64,000 nucleotides of DNA, taken from NCBI RefSeq assembly GCF_025822605.1, contig NZ_JACKTY010000018.1, forward strand, positions 186,141 through 250,140, in the 5' to 3' direction. The notes beneath the pieces were generated by a model. That model was not told the DNA's origin. It saw nothing but the letters and a program-made list of their open reading frames with translations, and did not search any database. This DNA comes from Mycolicibacterium komossense (GTDB lineage Bacteria > Actinomycetota > Actinomycetes > Mycobacteriales > Mycobacteriaceae). Made by a program: the position numbers and the translations under genes. Positions 55,848-64,000 of this stretch are shown piece after piece (positions within the stretch are counted from its first letter, which is position 1; each line of letters starts with the position of its first letter).

Positions 55848-56676
55848 GCCGGAACAGACAGATCAATCCCCCGCGACCCACGGCCTGATCCGCGCACCCC
55901 GCGGCTGGCGCCGGTTGCGCGGGGTCGTCCTGCGGATGGGTACCTTCGCGCTCGTCGAACTGCAGAAGCTCCGCCACGACCGCACCGAACTCTTCACCCG
56001 CATGGTGCAACCCGCGCTGTGGCTGCTGATCTTCGGGCAGACCTTCAGCCACCTGCACGTCATCGACACCGGGTCGGTGTCCTACCTGGCGTTCCTCGCC
56101 CCGGGGATCATCGCGCAGTCGGCCCTGTTCATCTCGATCTTCTACGGCATCCAGATCGTCTGGGACCGCGACGCAGGCATTCTCGCCAAACTCATGGTCA
56201 CCCCGGCGCCCGCGTCGGCACTGATCGCGGGTAAGGCGTTCGCAGCCGGGGTGCGATCGGTCGCCCAGGTGATCGGAGTCCTGGTCATCGCCTACCTGAT
56301 GGGGGTGCATCTGACGGCCAACCCGCTGCGGATTCTCGCGGCGATGGGCGTGGTGGTGCTCGGTTCGGCCTTCTTCGCCTGTCTGTCGATGTCGCTGGCC
56401 GGCCTGGTGCGCAACCGGGACCGATTGATGGGTATCGGCCAGGCCATCACCATGCCGTTGTTCTTCGCCTCGAATGCGCTCTACCCCGTCGACATCATGC
56501 CCACCTGGTTGCGCTGGCTGTCCGCGGTGAACCCGTTGAGCTACGAGGTCAACGCGCTACGCGGTCTGCTGATCGGTACGTCGTCGAACTGGCCGCTGGA
56601 TATCGGGGTGCTCGTACTCGCGGCGATCGTCGGGGTGTTCACCGCCTCGGCCCTGCTGCGTCGCCTGGTGCGCTGA
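55837..56676 (+). CDS. ABC-2 type exporter permease (DrrB-like)
   Basis: The 279-residue permease has six hydrophobic segments, with the ABC-2 signature region FACLSMSLAGLVRNRDRLMGIGQ and VNPLSYEVNALRGLL. GTG 55837 was selected after AAGGA; it lies inside the end of the ATPase gene. It completes a two-component exporter controlled by MarR. Confidence 0.9.
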   Translation: MSVEPEQTDQSPATHGLIRAPRGWRRLRGVVLRMGTFALVELQKLRHDRTELFTRMVQPALWLLIFGQTFSHLHVIDTGSVSYLAFLAPGIIAQSALFISIFYGIQIVWDRDAGILAKLMVTPAPASALIAGKAFAAGVRSVAQVIGVLVIAYLMGVHLTANPLRILAAMGVVVLGSAFFACLSMSLAGLVRNRDRLMGIGQAITMPLFFASNALYPVDIMPTWLRWLSAVNPLSYEVNALRGLLIGTSSNWPLDIGVLVLAAIVGVFTASALLRRLVR

Positions 56677-56739
56677 GCTCGCTGCCGCAAAAGACCGTAA
56701 CCCGCGCAGTTTCTGGCCCGTACGGGTGAGAATGTTGCC

Positions 56740-59064
56740 GTGACACATGACCACCGAGTGACACCGCCGCGCGAATCAATCGGCTACACGCTCAAACGAT
56801 TGATCCTCGGCAAGCCGCTGATCACCGACCAGCTCAAGTCCGAGCGGCTGTCGAATCCGGTTGCTCTCGGCGTGCTTTCGCCCGACGCGATCTCGTCGAC
56901 TGCCTACGGCACCGAAGTGATCCTGATCGAGCTGCTGCCGTATGCGGCGCTGGCGGCGTTCACGCTCCTGCTGCCCATCACCGGCGTCATCCTAGTCATC
57001 CTGATCCTGGTCGCAGCGTCCTACCGCCAGGTGGTGATGACCTACACCAAGGCCGGCGGTTCCTACATCGTCGCCAGGGAGAACTTCGGTCCCCGGATCG
57101 CGCAGATCGCCGCGGCGGCACTACTGATCGACTACGTGGTGACCGTCGCCGTGCAGGCTGCGGCCGGCACCGTCGCGGTGATCTCCGCGGTGAAATCTCT
57201 TGGCCCCTACAGCCTGGAGATCACCATCGGCGTGGTGCTGCTGATGTGCTTTGCCAACCTGCGCGGCCTGCGCGAGGCCGGCCGGCCGTTCGCGATGCCG
57301 ACGTATTTCTTCGTCGGGATGCTGTCGGTGATGATCGTGACCGGCGTTGTCCGCCATCTGTTCTGGGGGCTGCCGCAGTACGACGCGGCACATCTCGTCG
57401 GCGCGGTACCCGTCACCCACGGCGACGGCTTGGTGATGGGGGCGACCATCCTGGTGCTGTTGCGCGCGTTCGCCAACGGCGGCGCCTCGCTGACCGGCGT
57501 GGAGGCCATCTCGAACACCGTCGGCTCATTCCGGGACCCGCAGGGCGTCAACGCCCGCCGCGTCCTGACGGTGATGGCCTGCATTCTGGCGTTCCTGTTG
57601 GCCGGCGTCGCCTACCTGGCGTACGCCACCCACGCCACGCCATATGTGGCGGGGTACCCGTCGGTGCTCTCCGAGATCTCCCGGGCCGTGTTCGGCGACG
57701 GGGTAGCCGGCCACATCCTCTATGCCCTGGTTCAGATATCCACTGCAGCAATTCTTTTCACTGGCGCCAACACCAGTTTCAACGGCTTCCCGGCGCTGGC
57801 CAACTTCGTCTCCGAGGACCGGTTCCTGCCACGGCAGCTTTCCAAACGCGGGCACCGGCTGGTGTTCTCCAACGGCATCATCGTGCTCACCGTCCTGGCC
57901 GTGGTGTTACTCATCGGTACCGGTGGCTCCGTGAACGCGCTGGTCCCGTTCTATGCCATCGGGGTGTTCACGGGCTTCGCGATGGCGGGCTACGGCATGA
58001 CGAAACATCATCTGACGCACAAGTCCGACGGCTGGCGGCACAAGCTCGCAATCAACCTTTCCGCGGGCATCATCTCGACGGTGGTGGTGCTGATCTTCGC
58101 GATCGCCAAGTTCACCGAGGGCGCCTGGCTGGTGGTGGTGATCTTCCCGCTGTTGGTCTTCGCGCTGATGCGGCTCAACCGCGAATACCGCGCCGAAGCG
58201 GCCATCCTCGAACGGTTCCGCACCGACCGCCCCGACAACTTCGGCGTCTACACCGGCCACTATGTCTACGTGCTGGTGAACTCGGTGGACCTGGCCGTGA
58301 TCGAGGCCCTGCGCTACGGCCGCGGCCTGCGGGCCGACCAACTGACCGCCGTGCACTTCATGGTCGACGAGGATGTCGCCGATCGAATCCGCAAGCGTTG
58401 GGAGCACTACGGTTTGGTGACCCCGCTGCGAATTATCGACTGCCCTGACCGCCGGGTGGTCCGTGCCGCACACGATTTGGTATGCACGACGTCCGAGGAA
58501 CATCCGGACGCCAACGTCACCCTGCTGTTGCCGAGGCGCAGCTACGCGCCGTTGTTGGGACGGCTGCTGCACGACCGGACAGCCGACCGGATCGCGCAGG
58601 CGGTGAGCCGGATGCCGCACGCCGCGGCGACGATCGTGCCCTTCGATGTGCAGTCTCAGATCCGCGAAGCGTTCCCCGACATGTTCGAAGAACGCGTGAC
58701 CCGCGAACTGGAAAAAGTACAGGACAGGATGGCTCATTCCGATCAGGATCGGGTCGACGATTACGAGCATCCTGAGGCCCCGCCCACGGTGATCGCCATC
58801 GACGGACTGATCGGGGGGCAGCGGACCAGCATCGAGGGCCGGGTCAACGAAATCACGCAGAAGTCCAGGGACGGTAAACCACTGCTGCTCGTCACGATCG
58901 GCGACGACAGCGGTGAGGTGACCGTCTCGTTCAGCCGCGGCGGTGACGGCATCGCGACCGGTCAGGTGCTACGGCTGGTCGGGAAGGCGCGTCAGAACGG
59001 TAACCGGCCTGTCTTCATGACCGACCCGACGTACTCCATCATCGAGCAGCCCGCCGACAGTTGA
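56740..59064 (+). CDS. APC-superfamily permease, KimA-like, with C-terminal OB-fold
   Basis: The 774-residue protein has twelve membrane segments with LSPDAISSTAYGTE in the first (the KimA/YdaO potassium-importer pattern). A cytoplasmic part (about 490-680) resembles the regulatory domain that binds c-di-AMP in KimA. Beyond that, residues 690-770 look like an OB-fold: IEGRVNEITQKSRDGKPLL, then DDSGEVTVSFSRG and LRLVGKARQNG. Such a tail is not part of the best-studied KimA. GTG start. It overlaps the convergent ligase gene by 96 bases. Confidence 0.82.
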   Translation: MTHDHRVTPPRESIGYTLKRLILGKPLITDQLKSERLSNPVALGVLSPDAISSTAYGTEVILIELLPYAALAAFTLLLPITGVILVILILVAASYRQVVMTYTKAGGSYIVARENFGPRIAQIAAAALLIDYVVTVAVQAAAGTVAVISAVKSLGPYSLEITIGVVLLMCFANLRGLREAGRPFAMPTYFFVGMLSVMIVTGVVRHLFWGLPQYDAAHLVGAVPVTHGDGLVMGATILVLLRAFANGGASLTGVEAISNTVGSFRDPQGVNARRVLTVMACILAFLLAGVAYLAYATHATPYVAGYPSVLSEISRAVFGDGVAGHILYALVQISTAAILFTGANTSFNGFPALANFVSEDRFLPRQLSKRGHRLVFSNGIIVLTVLAVVLLIGTGGSVNALVPFYAIGVFTGFAMAGYGMTKHHLTHKSDGWRHKLAINLSAGIISTVVVLIFAIAKFTEGAWLVVVIFPLLVFALMRLNREYRAEAAILERFRTDRPDNFGVYTGHYVYVLVNSVDLAVIEALRYGRGLRADQLTAVHFMVDEDVADRIRKRWEHYGLVTPLRIIDCPDRRVVRAAHDLVCTTSEEHPDANVTLLLPRRSYAPLLGRLLHDRTADRIAQAVSRMPHAAATIVPFDVQSQIREAFPDMFEERVTRELEKVQDRMAHSDQDRVDDYEHPEAPPTVIAIDGLIGGQRTSIEGRVNEITQKSRDGKPLLLVTIGDDSGEVTVSFSRGGDGIATGQVLRLVGKARQNGNRPVFMTDPTYSIIEQPADS

Positions 59065-61536
59065 TCCGCCGCGCAGCCACCGCCGAGCCTCGGTGACCGC
59101 ACGGGCGATCAGGACGCCGGCTGTTATGGCAGCGACGACGCCGACCACGGGGTGTCCGGCGAACAGCGGATACACCTGGAAGTGGACGAGATACGTGTAC
59201 AGCGACGCCTCGGCGATCAGGCCGGCGAGGGCGGGTAACGGCTCGGGGCAGCGGACGGCGGGCAGCCAGAACAGGAGAATCAAGCCGCCCAGCACCAGAA
59301 GCTGGCGCGATCCCTCTTCGAAGTAGCCCGCGGTGCAGACCACCACGACTGCAGTGACGGCAAACCGCTGCCAGTTGTTCTGTGCCTTGGCCGCCGCCCA
59401 CCCTGCCGCGAAGAACCAGAAGGCCAGGTAGGTGAACATCGCCTGCTCGCCGAGCCGTAGGCCGAGGACGTCGTAGCGCAGCGCCACCCCGGCGGCCAGG
59501 AAGACCGCCGCGAAGGTGAACGGCACCCGGCGTTCCAGACGGTCGATTGTCGGTACCGCGAGCAGCAGGGTCAGACCGATCAACACGTAGACCAGCACCT
59601 CGACAAACCACAGCCGGCCGGCGGTCATGCTGTCAAACGGCCCCAGGATCTTGTTGGCGAGCAACAGATTAGACAGGTGATAGTCATCTGTGATGAGCAG
59701 CGCGATCGCTACCCAGGCGATCGACGGGACCGCGATCGAGGCAATGGTGATCCGCAGGTGGCGCACCCGCTCGGCGCGCGGGACCGCCCGCAAGCAGAAG
59801 CGACCGAAGTTGTATCCGGCCAACCCCAGCAGAATATGCGCGCCACCCCACAGCTGGAAAGCCCCGGCATGCGATCCGACGATCAGGATGATCGCCACCG
59901 CGCGCAGGGCGACGCCGGTCTCCAGGCTGGCCGAGAACCAACGGCGGTTCCGGCCTGGCAGAGTGGCCAGCCGTTCCAGTTCCCTCACCGGCAGCTGCTG
60001 CCAGTCAGGCGGGAGGTAGCCCAGCATGCGCTCGAGCCGGATCGACATCGCGACATAGTTCAGTGATGTCCCGCCGAGCCGCAGAAACGTGCTGTCCGCG
60101 GTGATCTCGGCTTCGGACACGTGCAGCACCTCGACGAACAGCCGCCGGATGTCGTTACTGCCCGCGGCGGGTTCGGCGGCACGGCGGGCAGCTCCGCGAA
60201 CCGCGGCGTAATCGGGCTTACCCGAAGGCAGCAACGGCAGTTCGGGCAGCGCCGCGACCCAGACGGCCGCCGACGGCAGCCCGGCTGCCCTGGCGGCAAG
60301 CCGGCGGATCTCTCCCGGGTCGTGTTCATCGGTGACAGCGAGGGCCAGACGATCCTCGTCGTCGCTGTCTACCGCTGCGCAGAACGCCGTCACGCCCTGC
60401 TCGCTGAGCACCGTCTCGATCCGCTGCAGATCGATCCGCAGTCCCCACATCTTGACGAAGCGGCCGCTGCGGCCGATCACCTGGTAGAGGCCGTCGGGAT
60501 CGCGGCGCGCGATATCACCGGTGCGCAACTCGTCGACGGTCCTACCGAGGGCGAGGTCCGCCCGCTGCCCGGCGTACCCGAGCATCACGTTCGGCCCGCG
60601 GTAGACGAGTTCGCCCACGCCGGGGTCCGGCCAGTCGTCGAGGGGTTCGATCGCGAACGACCCGCCGGGCACCGGCCGACCGATCGAACTGGGCCTGGCG
60701 GCCGCGAGTTCGGCTGGCAGATAAGCCATCCGGGCGGTCGCTTCGGTGGCGCCGTACATCACGAACAGCTGCCAGCCGCGACGGGCACCGAGATCGGCGT
60801 AGCGGCGCACCCGCTGTGGGGCTAGCCGTCCCCCCGCTTGGGTGATGTAGCGCAGGTCGGGCAAGTCCATCTCTCCGAAGCCGACGCGGTCCAGCAGGTC
60901 GAATGTGTAGGGCACCCCGGCGAAGCTGGTTCCGCGGTGCCGCAGGAACAGCTCCCAGAACTCGTCGTCCACCACGGAGTGGTCGGTCAGGATGAGCCCG
61001 GCGCCACGGCGCAGGTGGCTGTGCACCACCGAGAGCCCATAGCAGTACGACATCGGCAATGTTGTTGCCGCCCGGTCATTTTCGTCGATACCGAGATACT
61101 TACCGATGGCGTCGGCATTGGAGATCAGGTTCTCGCGTGACAGCCGGACCAACTTCGGCGACCCGGTACTGCCCGAGGTGCTCATCAACAGCGACAGCTC
61201 GGGGTGCAGTGCATCCGCGCTCGGCTCGGCGAGGAATTCGACGCCGCCGTCACCGGTGATGACGGTGTCCGGGCGATACGTCGCGACGATATCTGCGGTG
61301 TCGCGGCCCGGCGGCACGGGCAGCACCACGTGTCGCCTCGCGAGCGCACCCAGATACGGCACCAGCGTGCCGAGCTCATTGCGGGTTTCCATCAGTATCA
61401 GCCGGCGCCGATTTCCCAGGATCGCAGCGGAATCGGCGACCCGGTGGGCCAGGTCCCGGTACGTCAGTTCTTCGGTGGCCGTGGCCACTGCCGGTCGGTC
61501 GCCGAAATCGGCCAGGTGCCGGACCAGTGCAGTCAT
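58969..61536 (-). CDS. AMP-ligase - carrier protein - membrane acyltransferase single-chain fusion
   Basis: The 855-residue protein has three parts. Residues 1-450 are an acyl/aminoacyl-adenylate ligase with STSGSTGSPK at 119-128, YGATEA at 261-266, TGD at 339-341 and Lys440 in LPSGKPDY. Residues 456-530 are a carrier with the phosphopantetheine Ser491 in LGGTSLN. From 545 to about 830 lies a membrane acyltransferase-3 (OafA-like) domain with LRAVAIILIVGSHA and SLYTYLVHFQV. It should activate an acid, load it on its own carrier and pass it to an envelope acceptor. Its ATG overlaps the fbpC stop, so it is the third gene of that operon. Confidence 0.85.
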   Translation of the reverse strand: MTALVRHLADFGDRPAVATATEELTYRDLAHRVADSAAILGNRRRLILMETRNELGTLVPYLGALARRHVVLPVPPGRDTADIVATYRPDTVITGDGGVEFLAEPSADALHPELSLLMSTSGSTGSPKLVRLSRENLISNADAIGKYLGIDENDRAATTLPMSYCYGLSVVHSHLRRGAGLILTDHSVVDDEFWELFLRHRGTSFAGVPYTFDLLDRVGFGEMDLPDLRYITQAGGRLAPQRVRRYADLGARRGWQLFVMYGATEATARMAYLPAELAAARPSSIGRPVPGGSFAIEPLDDWPDPGVGELVYRGPNVMLGYAGQRADLALGRTVDELRTGDIARRDPDGLYQVIGRSGRFVKMWGLRIDLQRIETVLSEQGVTAFCAAVDSDDEDRLALAVTDEHDPGEIRRLAARAAGLPSAAVWVAALPELPLLPSGKPDYAAVRGAARRAAEPAAGSNDIRRLFVEVLHVSEAEITADSTFLRLGGTSLNYVAMSIRLERMLGYLPPDWQQLPVRELERLATLPGRNRRWFSASLETGVALRAVAIILIVGSHAGAFQLWGGAHILLGLAGYNFGRFCLRAVPRAERVRHLRITIASIAVPSIAWVAIALLITDDYHLSNLLLANKILGPFDSMTAGRLWFVEVLVYVLIGLTLLLAVPTIDRLERRVPFTFAAVFLAAGVALRYDVLGLRLGEQAMFTYLAFWFFAAGWAAAKAQNNWQRFAVTAVVVVCTAGYFEEGSRQLLVLGGLILLFWLPAVRCPEPLPALAGLIAEASLYTYLVHFQVYPLFAGHPVVGVVAAITAGVLIARAVTEARRWLRGGSTVGGLLDDGVRRVGHEDRPVTVLTRLPDQP

Positions 61537-62591
61537 GCCGGGAATACGACGGCGGGGCCGCGGATGTTCAACCGCACCGTGGCGTCGACGGTCGGCGGGT
61601 CGACGCTGGCCTGGCGCACGGTAATCGGCGGCTGATCGCCCTGCAGGTCGATGGTGAGCACCACGTCGGAGCCGAGGAATTCCGTCGCGATCACGGTGCC
61701 GACGCCGGTGCCCCGTTCCCTGTCGCTCACGGTGGTGGCGGTGAGCTGTTCGGGCCGCAGCAAGATCGTCGCCGCGCCGTGGATATCGGTCGACCGGATC
61801 TGCACCGCGCCGAGAGCGCAGTCGGCGCTGCCTACTCCGACCGTGGCGGGCAGAAACACGCAGTCACCCAGGAATTGGGCGGTGAACCGGTCCTCGGGTT
61901 CGGCGTATACCTGCTGCGGAGAACCGATCTGAGTGAAGCGGCCCCGCCGCATCACCGCGACCTGACCGGCGATCGACAAGGCCTCCTCCTGGTCGTGGGT
62001 GACCAGGAGGGTGGTGACACCGGCCTCTACGAGGGTGTGGGCGACGGCTTTGCGGGTCGCCGCCCGCAACCCGGTGTCCAGGGAGCTGAACGGCTCGTCG
62101 AGCAGCATCACCACCGGTTGGCGGGCCAGCGCCCGGGCCAGCGCGACACGCTGCTGCTGACCGCCGGACAACTCGTGCGGTCGACGTGTGGCATGGTCGG
62201 CGGTCAGCGACACCATCTCCAGCAGTTCGACCACCCTGGCCTTGATCCGGGCGCTTCGCCGCCCACCGCGCAGCCCGTAGGCGATGTTCTGGCCGACGCT
62301 CAGATGGGGGAACAACGCACCGTCCTGCGCAACGTAGCCGACGTCACGCCGATGTGGCGCAACGAAACCCGACGGTCCGGCGACCTCGCGTCCAGCGATG
62401 GTGACGGTGCCGCCGTCGGGCGTGTCGAAACCCGCGATCAGCCGCAGCAGGGTGGTCTTGCCGCAACCGGACGCGCCCACCACCGCCGTCAACGAGCCCG
62501 CGGACAAGGACAGCCGGATGCCGTCGAGCACGGTGTGCTCACCGAAGCTCTTGGTCAGCCCGTCGACCCCGACGATCTCGGCGGCACTCAT
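61533..62591 (-). CDS. fbpC: Ferric-iron-type ABC importer ATPase
   Basis: The 352-residue ATPase has Walker [10 protein letters not shown], the Q-loop [14 protein letters not shown], signature LSGGQQQR, Walker [14 protein letters not shown] and H-loop VTHDQEEAL. The C-terminal TOBE-like part ([12 protein letters not shown]) is typical of FbpC/PotA/CysA ATPases. It energises the permease encoded just upstream (4-base overlap). Iron or another trivalent cation or anion is the expected cargo; the pattern favours iron but is not decisive. Confidence 0.88.
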   Translation of the reverse strand: MSAAEIVGVDGLTKSFGEHTVLDGIRLSLSAGSLTAVVGASGCGKTTLLRLIAGFDTPDGGTVTIAGREVAGPSGFVAPHRRDVGYVAQDGALFPHLSVGQNIAYGLRGGRRSARIKARVVELLEMVSLTADHATRRPHELSGGQQQRVALARALARQPVVMLLDEPFSSLDTGLRAATRKAVAHTLVEAGVTTLLVTHDQEEALSIAGQVAVMRRGRFTQIGSPQQVYAEPEDRFTAQFLGDCVFLPATVGVGSADCALGAVQIRSTDIHGAATILLRPEQLTATTVSDRERGTGVGTVIATEFLGSDVVLTIDLQGDQPPITVRQASVDPPTVDATVRLNIRGPAVVFPA

Positions 62592-64000
62592 CGCGTCACC
62601 AGCCGCGTCGACTGGCGCAGCAGCACCAGGGTGACCGGGATTGCGAGCACCACCATGACGAGCGCATAGGGCGCGGCGGCGGCATAGTCCAGCTCGCTGC
62701 TCAACGACCAGAAGCGCATGGACAGGGTCCGGGTGCCAGTCGGTGCGAGCAACAGGGTGGCGGTCAGTTCCGTTGCCACCGCGACGAACACCAGCGAAGC
62801 GCCGGCAGCCGCAGCGGGTGCCGTCAGCGGTAGGGTGACCCGGGCGAAGGTCCCGCCGGCAGACACACCGAGTGACCGCGACGCCTGCTCGACGCCGATC
62901 GGCACCTGCGCCAGGCCAGCCCGCACGTTGACCAGGGCGCGCGGCAGGAACATCAACACATAGGCACCGACGACCAGGGCCAGCGTCTGATACAACGGCC
63001 GCGCCAGGTGGATCGCGACGGAGACCAGTGCCAGGGCGGTCACGATTCCGGGCAGCGAACTGGTGACGTAGTTGGCGCCCTCCACCGAGCGCGCCAACAC
63101 TCCGCTCGTGCGCACCGCCACCCAGGCGATCGGAAATGCCAGCGCGGTCGTGATGATCGCGGCAAATGCGGCCAGACCCGCGGTCTGAGCCAGCGCATCG
63201 GTCAGATCGCCGAGATCCCAGATGCCGGCACCACCGATCCACAGCCAGCGCACGATGGTCCACAGCGGCACACCCAGTGCCAGCACGGCCAAGCCGCCAA
63301 GTGCCAGCTCCGCCGGTAACGTGTTGGCGCCGAGTCGAAGTGGTGTCGACGAGCGCGCAACGCCCGAACCGATCCTGGCATAACGGGCGTTACCGCGCGC
63401 AGCCGCCTCGATCACGAGCAGCACCAGGCAGAACAGCACCAACACAGCGGCCAGCATGCTGCCCGCGGCGCCGTCGAAGGTAGCCTGGAACTGCTGGAAG
63501 ATCGCCGTGGTGAACGTGTCAAACCGCAGCAGCGCGAACGCGCCGTATTCGGCAAGCAGATGGATACCGATCAGCAGACCGCCACCCAGAACCGCCAATC
63601 GCAACTGCGGCAACACCACCCGGACGAACACGGCGGCCGAGTCCGAACCCAGGGCGCGGGCCGTCTCCTCGACCGCCGGGTCGAGCCGACGCAGCGTCGC
63701 CAGCACCGGCAGGTAGATCAACGGGAAGTACGACAACGTCGAGACCAGCACGCCGGCCCCCAGCCCGTGCATGGTTGGCACCACACTGGTCCAGGCGTAG
63801 CTGTTCACGAACGCCGGAACAGCCAGTGGCGCAACGAAAATCGGGCGCCACCAGGCTCGCCCCGGTAGGTCGGTACGCTCCACCAGCCACGCCGCCCCCA
63901 CTCCGATCAGTGCACAGAGCGGCACCGTGATGACCACCAGAGAGACGGTATTGACGAGCAGTTCTCCGACGCGTGGGCGGACCAGCAGGGCATAGGCCTG
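62588..64000 (-). CDS. fbpB: Ferric-iron-type ABC permease (two fused halves), 5' end outside window
   Basis: About 470 residues are visible and the frame is open to the right edge, so the gene continues beyond it. Two inner-membrane permease halves each carry an EAA loop: [20 protein letters not shown] and [20 protein letters not shown]. This is the layout of FbpB/SfuB iron permeases. It overlaps fbpC by four bases. A substrate-binding protein gene (fbpA) would be expected upstream, outside the window. Confidence 0.88.
   Translation of the reverse strand, partial: QAYALLVRPRVGELLVNTVSLVVITVPLCALIGVGAAWLVERTDLPGRAWWRPIFVAPLAVPAFVNSYAWTSVVPTMHGLGAGVLVSTLSYFPLIYLPVLATLRRLDPAVEETARALGSDSAAVFVRVVLPQLRLAVLGGGLLIGIHLLAEYGAFALLRFDTFTTAIFQQFQATFDGAAGSMLAAVLVLFCLVLLVIEAAARGNARYARIGSGVARSSTPLRLGANTLPAELALGGLAVLALGVPLWTIVRWLWIGGAGIWDLGDLTDALAQTAGLAAFAAIITTALAFPIAWVAVRTSGVLARSVEGANYVTSSLPGIVTALALVSVAIHLARPLYQTLALVVGAYVLMFLPRALVNVRAGLAQVPIGVEQASRSLGVSAGGTFARVTLPLTAPAAAAGASLVFVAVATELTATLLLAPTGTRTLSMRFWSLSSELDYAAAAPYALVMVVLAIPVTLVLLRQSTRLVTR

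Noticed and set aside
61533..63263. fbpC start far upstream giving a 576-residue protein
   Set aside because: The extra N-terminal part is the out-of-frame reading of the fbpB permease end. The ATG at 62591 overlaps the fbpB stop and starts the ATPase domain.

Overview
The window is GC-rich, densely packed actinobacterial DNA and is most probably from a rapid-growing, environmental mycobacterium (Mycolicibacterium-like). The pointers are a HtdZ/Rv0130-type dehydratase with its Asp40/His45 pair, a DesA3 desaturase with its Rv3230c-type reductase, an Rv1155-like F420/PPOX protein, a secreted Rv0203-like haem-binding protein, a perfect KstR-type box and SigF-type promoters. No rRNA, tRNA, insertion sequence, integrase, phage gene or CRISPR array was seen. 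Species is not determined.

Layout. 1-5.8 kb: amine or amino-acid catabolism (class III aminotransferase end, aldehyde dehydrogenase, SDR, LysN-type aminotransferase) facing a PucR regulator. 6.1-8.8 kb: an NTF2-like/SDR operon behind a KstR-type box, then a GGDEF protein. 8.9-11.6 kb: a MOSC-reductase-ferredoxin fusion divergent from msrB-msrA. 11.6-12.3 kb: a patch of decayed gene pieces, including copies of parts of msrA and of a cytochrome P450. 12.3-18.6 kb: ROK regulator/MFS exporter, P450/TetR/serine hydrolase and a C39-like protease. 18.6-24 kb: F420 protein, Mop-type protein with alcohol dehydrogenase, a drug exporter and a GT39 glycosyltransferase. 24-27 kb: DesA3 system with a divergent TetR and two matching operators. 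27-28.7 kb: a STAS protein and two small genes, each behind a SigF-like promoter. 28.8-34.9 kb: glgX, a DUF4239 membrane protein, a Baeyer-Villiger monooxygenase and an alcohol dehydrogenase. 34.9-37.6 kb: GntR and an amino-acid permease. 37.6-41.1 kb: small proteins, an Anbu-type proteasome relative with a transglutaminase-like partner, and an SDR. 41.1-44.4 kb: haem-binding protein, hydrolase, SDR and SRPBCC protein. 44.5-54.5 kb: an acyl-CoA metabolism island (two acyl-CoA dehydrogenases, MaoC dehydratase, thioesterase, class III CoA transferase, thiolase with its DUF35 partner, two TetRs). 54.5-56.7 kb: a MarR-controlled ABC exporter. 56.7-64 kb: a KimA-like permease with an OB-fold tail, convergently overlapping an operon that couples a ferric-iron-type ABC importer to a single-chain AMP-ligase/carrier/membrane-acyltransferase.

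How the genes work together. Most of the window is catabolic or detoxifying: amines, sterol-type or fatty acyl-CoA esters, ketones (BVMO plus dehydrogenase) and xenobiotics (P450, efflux pumps), each beside its own local regulator. Several clusters are translationally coupled by ATGA/GTGA overlaps. The least conventional elements are the fbpB-fbpC-acyltransferase operon at the right end, the SigF-type promoter set and the pseudogene patch.
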